Shown piece after piece: positions 33,748 through 43,196 of a stretch of DNA of 64,000 nt. A program made the translations under genes and the position numbers. Source of the DNA: Methanothrix sp. GTDB taxonomy: Archaea; Halobacteriota; Methanosarcinia; Methanotrichales; Methanotrichaceae. The DNA is taken from the NCBI RefSeq assembly GCF_016706325.1, contig NZ_JADJJX010000001.1:248001-312000 (forward strand). Reading direction: 5' to 3'. The first letter of the stretch is position 1, and each line of letters starts with the position of its first letter. The notes under the pieces are model-generated. The model searched no databases, was not told the DNA's origin, and saw only the letters and a program-made list of their open reading frames with translations.

Positions 33748-35214
33748 TTAATCTCCGCCCTCTCCGCCAGGTGCCTTAAATCCGCCTATAAGCTGCTTTG
33801 CCATCTGGATATCGACGTCATCGATCACTCTAAACAAAAATATCAAAATGAAATATATGGCAGCAGATATAGCTATCAAAAGCGGTATGGAAAGGCCATC
33901 AAGCACCCCGATTAAATGAGTCATTATCAAACAGGCTATTGAGATCTTGATAAAGGAGAAGGCCATATCTTTTGGAAGCCCATAGCCCTCTTTTGAGGCG
34001 AAGTGCAGCAGGAAGAAGAATGATAGGAGCTGTGTGGCCACAGTTGCACTGCTCGCCCCTATATAGCTATACTGGGGTATCAGGAACAGATTCAAGATTA
34101 TATTGAAGCCTGCCGCCAGCATGGTCTGCTTTGCCACGATCATCTGGCGGTTTATGGAGTTGAACAGATATCCAAAAGAAGAATTAATGAAGATCAAGAC
34201 CTCAGACCAGATCAAGATCCGGAGAGCAATGGCTGAGGGTGCGAAGTCCGGGCCATAGACAAGAGAGATCAAATCCTCACCCAATACCGTCGTCCCCACT
34301 CCAATGGGAATGGCCAGAATCATCAGATACTTGAAAGAGCGCTCATACATGAACCCCAGATACTTATCTGAGGAGACATAGAGCTTGGACATGATGGGGT
34401 ATAGCGATCCCAAGAAGGTCACCGGTATGAAGGAGAGGATGATCACCATCCTGTATGCTGCATTGTACCATCCCATGACCTCGTTGGGATTCAATATCAG
34501 CAGAGATATCATAACGGTGTCGACATAATAGTACACCCTCACAAAAACCGATGAGAGGCCGAAGGGGATAGCCTCCCTTATAATGTATTTCCAAAGATCT
34601 AGATCTATATCCCACCTGGGGCGGGGGAACCTTCTCAGGGACACAAGGGCATAATAGCCCAGCGAGAAGAAGCTCGATAGCAGGTATACATAAGCAAAGC
34701 CGTAGACATCCACCTCCAAACCGATGGCCAGGAGAGCAAAGGTGAGCATGATTGAATTATATATTACGGTGCCTATGGAGATATACTCCATGATCTCATA
34801 GGCAGATATGACTGAGCTGATGATGCCGGAGAAAGAGACCACAATGAGAGAGAGAAGGATCACCATTACTATCTTCATGGTGGAGAAAGGATAGCCCAGG
34901 ATGAAGCCTATGGCTGCTGTGGCCAGGATGGTGATCGCTGCCAGGACGAGCTTGATCAGTATGGAGTTTCCAATATAGGTTGCCGTCTTCGACCTATCTC
35001 TGGCCACATCCCTGACGATGACAGAGGTGATTCCCATGTCCGCTAAAAAGATGGAGATCGAGGCGAAGGCGATGGCAAAAGAGAGAAGTCCGTAACCTTC
35101 CGACCCCAGATAACGGGTGGTATAAACCAAAAAGAAGAAACTGAATATAAATCCAATGATATTTGAGGAAGCTAAAAAGATTGTATTCTTAGCTATCCTC
35201 TGAATGGTATTCAC
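33748..35214 (-). CDS. Polysaccharide/oligosaccharide flippase (Wzx/RfbX, MATE-like)
   Basis: 488 residues with about 12-14 hydrophobic helices. It starts MNTIQRIAKNTIFLASSNIIG and shows SEGYGLLSFAIAFA, the pattern of the polysaccharide biosynthesis (MVF/MOP) exporter family that flips lipid-linked glycans across the membrane. Six bases separate it from rmlC. It is the natural exporter for the glycan built by the surrounding enzymes. Confidence 0.88.
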   Translation of the reverse strand: MNTIQRIAKNTIFLASSNIIGFIFSFFFLVYTTRYLGSEGYGLLSFAIAFASISIFLADMGITSVIVRDVARDRSKTATYIGNSILIKLVLAAITILATAAIGFILGYPFSTMKIVMVILLSLIVVSFSGIISSVISAYEIMEYISIGTVIYNSIMLTFALLAIGLEVDVYGFAYVYLLSSFFSLGYYALVSLRRFPRPRWDIDLDLWKYIIREAIPFGLSSVFVRVYYYVDTVMISLLILNPNEVMGWYNAAYRMVIILSFIPVTFLGSLYPIMSKLYVSSDKYLGFMYERSFKYLMILAIPIGVGTTVLGEDLISLVYGPDFAPSAIALRILIWSEVLIFINSSFGYLFNSINRQMIVAKQTMLAAGFNIILNLFLIPQYSYIGASSATVATQLLSFFFLLHFASKEGYGLPKDMAFSFIKISIACLIMTHLIGVLDGLSIPLLIAISAAIYFILIFLFRVIDDVDIQMAKQLIGGFKAPGGEGGD

Positions 35215-35220
35215 TGCAGA

Positions 35221-35721
35221 TCACTTAAAGGCAGGCAGAAACCAGTCCCAGGCTCTCCCGCAGCGATCATCCCTCTTGCCATTGATCGTCTCCGGGATAA
35301 TGGTCTGATCATCCCAGGGCCTCCTCTCCTCATCAGGGCTCGAATAGTCATACAGCCGGTTGACGAAGTAGATCAGAGTGGCCTGCTCGTTGCCCACCAC
35401 CTTGAAGCCATGCCAGTAATGACCTGGAATCCGGACCAGTTGGGGATTCTCTCCAGCGGATATGACCTCATCCAGCTCAGAGCTCTCATCATCATAGGCG
35501 CAGATCTTCAGCGCGCCTCGAACTACAAGGAAATGATCCACCTGTCCCCTTTCATGCCGGTGCCAGGCCCTTACCATGCCCGGATAGCTCAGAGACATAT
35601 TGGCCTGCACAATATCGTCCTGGATGACATCCCTCCAGTCCGTCCTCATGATCTCAGTGAAAAATCCGCGCTCATCGGCAAATCGCTTCAATGGTTTTAC
35701 CACAATTCCGGGCAGCATCAT
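35221..35721 (-). CDS. rfbC: dTDP-4-dehydrorhamnose 3,5-epimerase-like cupin
   Basis: 166 residues with RFADERGFFTEIMR, WHRHERGQVDHFLVVRGALKI and PGHYWHGFKVV, the RmlC cupin with its conserved His in the WHRH block. It epimerises C3 and C5 of dTDP-4-keto-6-deoxyglucose. The other three rhamnose genes lie just upstream. Slightly shorter than the bacterial RmlC (about 180), as common in archaea; a 3- or 5-only epimerase variant is the alternative. Confidence 0.87.
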   Translation of the reverse strand: MMLPGIVVKPLKRFADERGFFTEIMRTDWRDVIQDDIVQANMSLSYPGMVRAWHRHERGQVDHFLVVRGALKICAYDDESSELDEVISAGENPQLVRIPGHYWHGFKVVGNEQATLIYFVNRLYDYSSPDEERRPWDDQTIIPETINGKRDDRCGRAWDWFLPAFK

Positions 35722-35806
35722 ACGACCTCATCATTTTTTCAGGGCTTTTTGGCTATTTCTATGATCTTTTCCTTTTTAAGCCCTGTCTTTGTGCATCTCA
35801 CCCGCT

Positions 35807-35932
35807 TCATCTCTCATTATTCATCTTTCATCATTCATCTTTCATCATTCATCTTTCATCATTCATCTCTCATCATTCATCTCTCATCATTCATCTCTCA
35901 TCATTCATCTCTCATCATTCATCTTTCAGCAA
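35807..35932. repeat. Intergenic tandem repeat, 14 bp x 9
   Basis: Nine units of TCATCTCTCATCAT or TCATCTTTCATCAT in the 225-base gap between rmlD and rmlC, 85 bases before the rmlC start on the minus strand. Confidence 0.95.
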
Positions 35933-35946
35933 TCTTCCCACACCCT

Positions 35947-36825
35947 TCATCCCTCAATGATCTCCTTCTTGAGCAGTTGCAGGGAATCGTTCAATGGCAA
36001 AGGCCCATTCTTCAGCATCTGCCTGGCTTTGCTGGTATCGAGGGACGAGTCCTTCGGCCTTTCCGCCAGCCAGTCAAGATCGCTCATGCGGGAGGGAAGG
36101 ATCAGTCTGCTATCAAGCTCAAATGTATCGGCCAGCTGGCAGGCAAAATCATATCTTGACACCCTGCTGGCCCCGGATAGATGATAGATCCCGGATAGCT
36201 GCCTGTCCGCCGCCTCCAGCAGCATAGCCGCCAGGTTGCTGTTCAATGTAGGGGTGATGAACTGGTCTGTGACCACGCTGATCTCTTTGCCCGACCCCAG
36301 GGAGTTCAAGATCCACAGGGCGAAGTTGACCTTGCCGCTGGCTGGCCGGCGGCCATAGATGACGCAGGTTCTGGCAACACACCCCTGATCCAAAGAGAGC
36401 TCCTCCCCCAAGAGCTTGGAGAGGCCGTAATAGCTGACCGGGCCCGTCTGATCACCCTCCCGGTACAGCCCCCGCCGGCCATCGAAGACATAATCAGTGG
36501 ATACGTAGACCAGGAAGGAGCCCGCAGCCCTCGCCCCCTCTGCTACCGCCCTCGTTCCTTCCACATTAATCTTGAAGGCCAGATCCTTCTCCCTTTCACA
36601 TCGATCCACATCGGTGAGGGCTGCGCTATGCACAATTGCATCCGGTCTTGTCCTTTCGATGATATCGTGAATGCCATCTGGATCGAGCAGATCGAGCCTG
36701 ACCCCCCTCCCGCAGGCCGGCCGGTTATGAGCATATCCGCTTAATACCTCATCTCCTCTGGCCAATGCCATCTCTGCCAGCCTGCTTCCTGCCAGGCCGC
36801 TGCCCCCGGTTATAAAGATCTTCAT
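35947..36825 (-). CDS. rfbD: dTDP-4-dehydrorhamnose reductase
   Basis: 292 residues: KIFITGGSGLAGSRLAEMAL (NAD(P)-binding), ALTDVDRCEREKDLAFKINVEGT, VYVSTDYVFDGRRGLYREGD and YGLSKLLGEE with the catalytic Tyr-x3-Lys. It reduces dTDP-4-keto-L-rhamnose to dTDP-L-rhamnose. Part of the rmlA-B-D-C order on the minus strand, 12 bases after rmlB. Confidence 0.92.
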   Translation of the reverse strand: MKIFITGGSGLAGSRLAEMALARGDEVLSGYAHNRPACGRGVRLDLLDPDGIHDIIERTRPDAIVHSAALTDVDRCEREKDLAFKINVEGTRAVAEGARAAGSFLVYVSTDYVFDGRRGLYREGDQTGPVSYYGLSKLLGEELSLDQGCVARTCVIYGRRPASGKVNFALWILNSLGSGKEISVVTDQFITPTLNSNLAAMLLEAADRQLSGIYHLSGASRVSRYDFACQLADTFELDSRLILPSRMSDLDWLAERPKDSSLDTSKARQMLKNGPLPLNDSLQLLKKEIIEG

Positions 36826-36837
36826 GAAATACCGCTC

Positions 36838-37845
36838 CTACCACTGCACCCGCCAGGGGGTGGCGCTCAATATGGAATCATCTATCAACGGCCGGTACCA
36901 ATCGGGGTTGTTCAGATACCATTCCACAGTCATCCTCAGACCTTCCTCGAAGCTCTGCTCCGGCCTCCAGCCCAGCTCCTCTCTCACCAGGGATGAGTCC
37001 AGGCTGTAGCGGGCATCGTGGCCCGGCCGGTCCTCCACAAACTCGATCTGATCCTCGCCCCTGCCCAGCAGCTCCAGAATGAATCTAGCGATAAACAGAT
37101 TGGTCCTCTCCTCTCCGGCAGAGATATTATAGATCTGCCCTTTTCTGCCCCTCCTGAGCACCTCTTCTATTGCCAGGCAGTGATCTCGTACATAGATCCA
37201 GTCTCTCACATTCTCTCCTGTGCCGTAAATGGGGATCTTTAGCCCCTCTCGGGCCCTTATTATGGTCTTGGGAATCAGCTTCTCTGGAAACTGGTACGGC
37301 CCGTAGTTATTGGTGCAGCGGGTGATCACCGCCTCCAGGCCGTAGGTTCGGGCATAGGCCAGGACGAATACGTCCCCTGCTGCCTTGCTGGCAGAGTAAG
37401 GCGAGGAGGGCCTCAATGTCGACTCCTCAGTGAACGAGCCGGTGAGGATATCCCCGTAGACCTCGTCAGTTGAGATCTGGACATACCTGGCAGAGGGGTT
37501 ATGAGCTCTTATCGCCTCCAGCAGCGTGTAGACCCCGATGACGTTGCTCTGCAGGAAGGAGTCGGGATGGGAGATGGACCGGTCCACATGGGTCTCGGCA
37601 GCGAAGTTCACCACCATGTCCGCCTTGTCCACCAGCCTGGCCAGGAGAGCGCGATCGGTTATATCCCGCTGACAGAAGGTGTATCTGCAGTCATCTGCGA
37701 AGTCAGCTAGATTCTGCATGTTGGAGCCGAAGTGCAGGGCATCCAGGTTCAGGATCCTGCAGTCCTCATCTCGGCTCAAGATCAGGCGGATGAAGTTGCT
37801 GCCTATGAAGCCAAGCCCTCCGGTAACAAGAAGATTCATGGCCAT
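36838..37845 (-). CDS. rfbB: dTDP-glucose 4,6-dehydratase
   Basis: 335 residues: NLLVTGGLGFIGSNFIRLIL, AETHVDRSI, QISTDEVYGD and YSASKAAGDVFVLAY (Tyr-x3-Lys), all classic for RmlB, which makes dTDP-4-keto-6-deoxyglucose. The ATG overlaps the rmlA stop (TGATG); a second ATG six bases later is equally close to the fold start. Confidence 0.93.
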   Translation of the reverse strand: MAMNLLVTGGLGFIGSNFIRLILSRDEDCRILNLDALHFGSNMQNLADFADDCRYTFCQRDITDRALLARLVDKADMVVNFAAETHVDRSISHPDSFLQSNVIGVYTLLEAIRAHNPSARYVQISTDEVYGDILTGSFTEESTLRPSSPYSASKAAGDVFVLAYARTYGLEAVITRCTNNYGPYQFPEKLIPKTIIRAREGLKIPIYGTGENVRDWIYVRDHCLAIEEVLRRGRKGQIYNISAGEERTNLFIARFILELLGRGEDQIEFVEDRPGHDARYSLDSSLVREELGWRPEQSFEEGLRMTVEWYLNNPDWYRPLIDDSILSATPWRVQW

Positions 37846-38897
37846 CACAGCGATATATCTGAGTTGTCGCCCACAATCAGCCGGCTTCCTCTGGGCAGAC
37901 TATCGCATTCCCTGATCCTGACATTTCTGCCGATCAGGCTCTCTACCACCTTTCCGGCATTGAGAATGCTGCTCTCATCCATGACGATCGAGTCCTCGAT
38001 CTCAGTGCCGGATATCCGACAGCCGATGCCAATGGAGGTGTAAGGGCCGATGTAGGAATCGGATATCGTGCTCCTCTCCCCAATGATACAGGGGCCCTTC
38101 ACCACCGACCTTATGATTCTGGCTCCCTTCTCCATCACCACCCGTCCCAGGATCCTGGACTCCTCCACCTCTCCCTCGCACCTTCCATCGATGTCATCCA
38201 GGATCAGGCGGTTGGCATCGAAGATATCCTCTGGCTTTCCGGTGTCCTTCCACCATCCCTCCACAAAGGAGGCATCCACCTTATAGCCGTGCTCAATCAG
38301 CCACTGAATGGCATCGGTGATCTCCAGCTCATTCCTCCAGGAGGGGGTGATGGACTTGCAGGCCTGGATGATCGTTGGGGTGAAGAAGTATACCCCCACC
38401 AGGGCAAAATTTGAGGGTGGTTCTTTCGGCTTTTCCACCAGCCTTCTGATGCTCCCGTCCGGGTTCAGGTCAGCCACCCCGAAGCGCTGGGGATCGTCTA
38501 CCGGGGTGAGCAGAACGCTCGCACTGCTCTTCATAGCCCGAAAGCGCTTCTCATGATTGACTATGCCGTCTCGGAGGATATTGTCCCCCAGGTACATAAC
38601 AAAATCCTCATCCAGGAAATCCTCCGCCACCAGGATGGTATGGGCAAGCCCTTTGGGCTCGCCTTGATATATGAACCGGATGGGGACCGGCCAGTCTACT
38701 GAGCGGACGGTCTCTATGACCTGCTCCTTGTTCGGCCCCAGGATTATGCCTATCTCCTCCGCCCCGGCCTCAATCACATCCTCTATGGCATAGAATAGAA
38801 CCGGCCTGTTGGCCACGGGAATCAGCTGTTTTTGCTGCGAATAGGTCAGAGGCCTCAGCCTCGTCCCTGAGCCGCCTGAAAGTATGAGCGCCTTCAC
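37845..38897 (-). CDS. rfbA: Glucose-1-phosphate thymidylyltransferase, long archaeal form
   Basis: 350 residues. MKALILSGGSGTRLRPLTYSQQKQLIPVANRP is the nucleotidyltransferase signature with YLGDNILRDG further on. After residue 240 a left-handed beta-helix (SRILGRVVMEKGARIIRSVVKGP) follows, as in archaeal and actinobacterial long RmlA. It makes dTDP-glucose from glucose-1-phosphate and dTTP, the first rhamnose step, and leads the operon. Confidence 0.93.
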   Translation of the reverse strand: MKALILSGGSGTRLRPLTYSQQKQLIPVANRPVLFYAIEDVIEAGAEEIGIILGPNKEQVIETVRSVDWPVPIRFIYQGEPKGLAHTILVAEDFLDEDFVMYLGDNILRDGIVNHEKRFRAMKSSASVLLTPVDDPQRFGVADLNPDGSIRRLVEKPKEPPSNFALVGVYFFTPTIIQACKSITPSWRNELEITDAIQWLIEHGYKVDASFVEGWWKDTGKPEDIFDANRLILDDIDGRCEGEVEESRILGRVVMEKGARIIRSVVKGPCIIGERSTISDSYIGPYTSIGIGCRISGTEIEDSIVMDESSILNAGKVVESLIGRNVRIRECDSLPRGSRLIVGDNSDISL

Positions 38898-39006
38898 AGT
38901 TCACCCCTCAAAGAGCCCTCGACTCTGCATCCATGGGCCCGGTGTAGGCCTGACGATAAGATATACTCTTCGATCTGGCGAGAGGGTTGATGGAAAAAAG
39001 AGATCT

Positions 39007-40215
39007 TCAGGGTCCGGGATATATGACCTCGATGTTCTCCATATTGAGTATCAGTTTTCGCAGCTCCTCGCAGTTGATGGTATGCTTGTACTCGCTGCAC
39101 ATCTTCACCCTCTCGGACAGCTCCTCCAGCTCCTTATCCTTGAGGTAGTAGCCCATCCTCTGGGTGATATATTTCAGGGCTTTGACTCCCGTATGCTTGC
39201 CGATGATTATGTGCCTTGCTGCCCCCACCATCTCCGGAGAGTAGAGCTCGTAGGTCCTGGGCTCCTCCAGGACTGCTGCCACATGGATCCCCGACTCATG
39301 AGAGAAGGCATTGGTTCCCACCACCGCCTTATTCTTGGCCAGGGGGACGCCGGAGTAGGTCTCGACCAACTGGGAGAGATCCTTTATCTTGGTCAGATCA
39401 TAGCTGTCGATATTGTAGTGCATCCGCAGAGATATCAGCAGCTCCTCCAGGGGGGTATTGCCGCTGCGCTCACCGATTCCATTTACTGTGGTGTGCAACT
39501 GCCTTGCCCCCGCCTCTGCACCGGCCAGGGTATTGGCCAGGGCCAGCCCCATATCATCATGACAGTGCATGCAGATGGGAGTCTTGATGGTCTTGCGAAG
39601 CTCGCTGATCATATAGTAGGTTGTACGGGGGTTCATGATGCCCACAGTGTCCGCTACGCTCACGTAATCGGCATTGTACTCCTCAGCCTTCTTGTACAGC
39701 TTTCTCAGGGTCTCAAAATCAGTGCGTGTTGCATCCTCCGCTGAGAATCGCACTATCAGGCCGTGCTCCTTGGCATACTCCACTGTCTGTAGGGCGCAGG
39801 CTATGGCCTCAGGGCAGCTCATATGGAGCTTGTGCTTCAGATGCAGGTCTGAGGTGGCGATGAAGACGCTGATCATGTCCACGCCGCAGCTCATGGCAAC
39901 GTCGACATCATTCTTGACCGACCGGGATAGGGCGGAGATCTTGGCTTTAAGCCCCAGGTTGCAGACCTCTTTCACGGCGTTCATCTCTGCAGACGAGACT
40001 ACGGGAAAGCCTGCCTCGATGACCTCCACTCCGATCTCGTCCAGCCGGATGGCGATATCCAGCTTCTCATCGGCCTTGAAGACCACTCCTGGCATCTGCT
40101 CCCCATCGCGTAAAGTTACATCGCAGACCTCTATATCCAGAGGCGGAGTTCCGGCCAAACGGAGAAATTGGTTCAGGGAGTAGTCTTGCATAATGTGGTC
40201 AATTGATGATTTCAT
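39007..40215 (-). CDS. aksA: Homocitrate synthase-like enzyme of the isopropylmalate synthase family (AksA type)
   Basis: 402 residues with IEVCDVTLRDGEQMPGVVF (metal site), RFSAEDATRTDFETL, CMHCHDDMGLALANTLAG and TTVNGIGERSGNTPLEEL. It lacks the C-terminal regulatory domain of leucine-pathway enzymes. This form in methanogens condenses acetyl-CoA with 2-oxoglutarate and longer homologues toward the 2-oxosuberate part of coenzyme B, and fits AksA better than LeuA or CimA. The distinction is by overall pattern; a tree would confirm it. No ribosome site stands out, so the transcript may be leaderless; ATG 40191 is an alternative start. Confidence 0.8.
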   Translation of the reverse strand: MKSSIDHIMQDYSLNQFLRLAGTPPLDIEVCDVTLRDGEQMPGVVFKADEKLDIAIRLDEIGVEVIEAGFPVVSSAEMNAVKEVCNLGLKAKISALSRSVKNDVDVAMSCGVDMISVFIATSDLHLKHKLHMSCPEAIACALQTVEYAKEHGLIVRFSAEDATRTDFETLRKLYKKAEEYNADYVSVADTVGIMNPRTTYYMISELRKTIKTPICMHCHDDMGLALANTLAGAEAGARQLHTTVNGIGERSGNTPLEELLISLRMHYNIDSYDLTKIKDLSQLVETYSGVPLAKNKAVVGTNAFSHESGIHVAAVLEEPRTYELYSPEMVGAARHIIIGKHTGVKALKYITQRMGYYLKDKELEELSERVKMCSEYKHTINCEELRKLILNMENIEVIYPGP

Positions 40216-40263
40216 TACATAAATCGGTTTCGAAGGAATATGCTTTCCGGTTGAGGTCGAAGT

Positions 40264-40836
40264 TTAAAGCTCTGCATATCGTTCCAGTATCCAGCGGTTG
40301 CGCACCTCGGGATGAAACATCAGCCCCCAGATGGGCCGATAGGTGTGAGAGAAGGCCTCAGGAGCCCGATCAGTCCCGGCCAGGCACAGAAATTCGTCCG
40401 GCAGGGAGACATCAATGTCGTGGAGATGATAGACCTCGATCTTGCCGCAGGGGCCCAGAAGGGGGGAGGGACAGATCACCTGGATCTCATCCAGGCCGAT
40501 GGCAGGCTCCGATCGCGGGAGGAGCCCGCCTCCAAAGGCAGCAGCAATGATCTGCATGCCTGTACAGATCCCCAACACCGGCCCTGTCCACTCTCTCAGC
40601 CAGCTATATCTATCCAGATGGTTCAGGCATTCCTTATCCTTCAGGGCTGTGCCGCAAAGGAGGACCTTATCGCAGCCCTCCAGGGTCGGTCTATCCAGGA
40701 GGGTGTAGTGGCAGGTCCGGCAGGATGCGCCGGCCCTCTCCAGAGCTCTTTGGACCGGATGCACGAACTCATATCGGGAGAGGGAGCCTGCCTGGCGGCA
40801 GTTATCCACCAGCAAGATTTCGGCTCTGCCATTCAT
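40264..40836 (-). CDS. Class I glutamine amidotransferase-like protein
   Basis: 190 residues with LGICTGMQIIAAAFGG, the nucleophile elbow (Cys at GICTG), and FHPEVRNRWI holding the His-Glu pair. It resembles the stand-alone GATase subunit of GMP synthase but opens with an unusual lead (EILLVDNCRQAG) and is not beside guaA. It overlaps the PP-loop gene upstream by four bases, so it may supply ammonia from glutamine to that enzyme. Precise substrate unknown. Confidence 0.75.
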   Translation of the reverse strand: MNGRAEILLVDNCRQAGSLSRYEFVHPVQRALERAGASCRTCHYTLLDRPTLEGCDKVLLCGTALKDKECLNHLDRYSWLREWTGPVLGICTGMQIIAAAFGGGLLPRSEPAIGLDEIQVICPSPLLGPCGKIEVYHLHDIDVSLPDEFLCLAGTDRAPEAFSHTYRPIWGLMFHPEVRNRWILERYAEL

Positions 40837-41513
40837 CTCTCCACCAGCCTCACCGCCTCTATTATGTACTGCCCCCGGTAATGGGCATAGACTCTGGAGG
40901 CTCGCAGGACCTCAATTCGCTCTCTGAATAGAGGCCCGTCCAGGACAAAGGTCTCGATCTCTCCCCCCTCTCCAGAGGGATTGATCTGATACCTCTCCTG
41001 CATCCGGGCCAGCCTCATGACCATCTCTTCCGTCAGCTCCTCCCCCAGCCAACTGGCATCAAAGGGATAGGCATAGACCCCAGAGATGATCACCCGAAAG
41101 CCATCTCTCAATAAAGTCCGCAGATAATCGATCTGATCGGTCTGCCAGAGGGGATTGAAAGACCACAGGTCGAGGGCCTGGCAGATCCTCTGCACCCTGG
41201 CAGCCTGGTAGACCGACTCTATCGCCCCGCTGACAATCCCCTCGATGCCATATCGATCTTTAGCCTCGGCCAGGGCAGCCTTCAGGTCCTTCAGCTCCTC
41301 CTCCTCTATCCCCCGGGTGGGCCAGCATAACTGGGGGATGTTCATGGCCTCGGCCTGCGAGGAGGCAAAGCGGATGTTAGGGGTGTGAAACATATAGCTG
41401 TCCGGATTTTGGGAGAGGAGGGTTATCAGGCAGGCCACTTTATCTTTCTCCTGTGCCCTCCAGCAGGCGTAGACTGAGTCCTTCCCCCCGGAGAACAATA
41501 CGCCCAGCCTCAT
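40833..41513 (-). CDS. PP-loop ATPase of the diphthine-ammonia ligase (DUF71/Dph6) family
   Basis: 226 residues: MRLGVLFSGGKDSVYACW carries the SGGKDS PP-loop; GIEGIVSGAIESVYQAARVQRICQALDL and SGVYAYPFDASWLG match the family. The eukaryotic homologue amidates diphthine on elongation factor 2; many archaea carry this gene. Neighbours are cobyric acid synthase upstream (14 bases) and an amidotransferase downstream (four-base overlap), so an amidation is likely, with diphthamide the best-known candidate. Confidence 0.82.
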   Translation of the reverse strand: MRLGVLFSGGKDSVYACWRAQEKDKVACLITLLSQNPDSYMFHTPNIRFASSQAEAMNIPQLCWPTRGIEEEELKDLKAALAEAKDRYGIEGIVSGAIESVYQAARVQRICQALDLWSFNPLWQTDQIDYLRTLLRDGFRVIISGVYAYPFDASWLGEELTEEMVMRLARMQERYQINPSGEGGEIETFVLDGPLFRERIEVLRASRVYAHYRGQYIIEAVRLVER

Positions 41514-41527
41514 GGAATCCTGTGCTG

Positions 41528-43051
41528 CTATTTGGCCCCCTCCTCTCCTTCTGGCATCTCTAAGTTGAGCATCCCCCAGATCTTTTCCATATCCAGATGG
41601 GACCGCACCGCCTCAGCCAGCTCACTGTAGCCGCTTCCTCTCCTCCCCTCAGCCCTGAGGGGTCGCTCTTCTGCCCTCCGGGCTCCGGGCGCTGGCCCCC
41701 TCCCTGCCGGATTCTTTCTCTCATAGAGGAAATCTAAGAATGCATCCCCGAAATTCTGGTTATCGAATATGCCATGCAGATAGGTGCCCATCACCAGGCC
41801 GTTCTCTGCCACTGCCCCATCATCTCCAAAGGCCGCTGGATCCAGGGAGTCTGTCTGGCCCGTGTGAATCACATAGCCTGTTACCTCCTGGCCTCTGAGC
41901 CTCTCCAGGATGGGGCCATTGCCTGTGACTGGCTTATTGACCTGCGCTGTCCTCTTCTCATATCGGTCAAAGCGGGTGGTGGCATTGAGCAGACCCAGCC
42001 CGCAGAGGCGGCCCTCAGTATCCTCCACCTCGCAGTCGATGATCTCCCTTCCCATCATCTGATAGCCTCCGCAGATGCCAAGGATCGGAGTTCCTGTGAG
42101 GGATTTGATCTGATCTGCCATCCCCTTCCTTTTCATCTCCATAAGGTCGGATACAGTGTTCTTGGTCCCCGGTATGATCACAGCATCGGGATGGCCCAGG
42201 GGCTCGTCCAGATCTACATATCTGATATAGGCCCTCCTCTCCAGGGGTTCAAAATCGGTGAAGTTGCTGATCCGGGGAAGCCTGATCACTGCTATCTCCA
42301 CCGCCTCGGAGGAGAGGCGGGCCTTCTTGTCTCCCAGGGAGACGGAGTCCTCTGAGGGTATATCCAGATCGAGATAGGGGAGGACTCCCAGGACGGGAAC
42401 GCCGGTGAGCTCATATAGCGAGCTCAAACCCGGGCCGAGGACGGCGGGATCTCCTCTGAATTTGTTGATCACCATGCCGCGAACTAAAGAGCGGATGTCC
42501 GGGGGGAGGAGCTGGAGGGTGCCATAAAGGCTGGCGAAGACCCCTCCCCGCTCGATATCCCCCACCAGGATTATGGGGGACTGCAAGAGGCGAGCTACAT
42601 AGATATTGGCCAAATCCCGCTCGAAGAGGTTTATCTCTGCTGCCCCTCCCGCACCCTCCACGATTATGTAGTCGTACTCCTTCTCCAGCTCTCTTACAGC
42701 GCTATCCACCACCTCTTTCAGCCCCTCGATATCGCGGTAGTACTCCTCTGCTGATTTGTCCGCCAGGGGCTTTCCCAGTACTATGACCTGGGACGTTCTG
42801 TCCCCCTTGGGCTTGAGGAGGATGGGGTTCATGAACTCTGTGGGCTCAGTCCGGGCGGCCCGGGCCTGCACTGCCTGGGCGATGCCGATCTCTGAGCCGT
42901 TCTTGGTCACCCAGGAGTTGAGGCTCATATTCTGGGACTTGAAGGGAGCGACGCGGCATCCCCGGTCGGATAAAAGGCGGCAGAGAGCAGCGACAAGGGT
43001 GCTCTTGCCGGAGTGGGAGGTGGTGCCCAGCACCACAATGAAGCGGGCCAT
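41528..43051 (-). CDS. cbiP: Cobyric acid synthase
   Basis: 507 residues. VVLGTTSHSGKSTLVAALCR is the P-loop, APFKSQNMSLNSWVT the substrate block, and the C-terminal amidotransferase domain has GICGGYQMMG with its Cys and YLHGIFDN with its His. It amidates four side chains of the corrin ring to give cobyric acid, in the cobamide pathway that methanogens need for methyl transfer. A TTG at 43072 would add seven residues without family support. An insertion-like region near residues 460-490 is rich in Gly, Ala and Arg. Confidence 0.93.
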   Translation of the reverse strand: MARFIVVLGTTSHSGKSTLVAALCRLLSDRGCRVAPFKSQNMSLNSWVTKNGSEIGIAQAVQARAARTEPTEFMNPILLKPKGDRTSQVIVLGKPLADKSAEEYYRDIEGLKEVVDSAVRELEKEYDYIIVEGAGGAAEINLFERDLANIYVARLLQSPIILVGDIERGGVFASLYGTLQLLPPDIRSLVRGMVINKFRGDPAVLGPGLSSLYELTGVPVLGVLPYLDLDIPSEDSVSLGDKKARLSSEAVEIAVIRLPRISNFTDFEPLERRAYIRYVDLDEPLGHPDAVIIPGTKNTVSDLMEMKRKGMADQIKSLTGTPILGICGGYQMMGREIIDCEVEDTEGRLCGLGLLNATTRFDRYEKRTAQVNKPVTGNGPILERLRGQEVTGYVIHTGQTDSLDPAAFGDDGAVAENGLVMGTYLHGIFDNQNFGDAFLDFLYERKNPAGRGPAPGARRAEERPLRAEGRRGSGYSELAEAVRSHLDMEKIWGMLNLEMPEGEEGAK

Positions 43052-43126
43052 GAGCAGAGCGGGGATGTTCAAGCATATTTGTCTTTTGGAAGGCTAGTTT
43101 TTTTAATCTCTGGGCGATGAAAAGAG

Positions 43127-43196
43127 CACACTATAGAAGCCACACTATAGAAGCCACACTATCGAAATTATACTATAGAAGCTACACTATAAAAAG
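43127..43196. repeat. Intergenic tandem repeat, 14 bp x 5
   Basis: Five units of CACACTATAGAAGC, with decay toward the right edge, lie in the gap between divergent cbiP and the flavoprotein gene. Confidence 0.9.
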
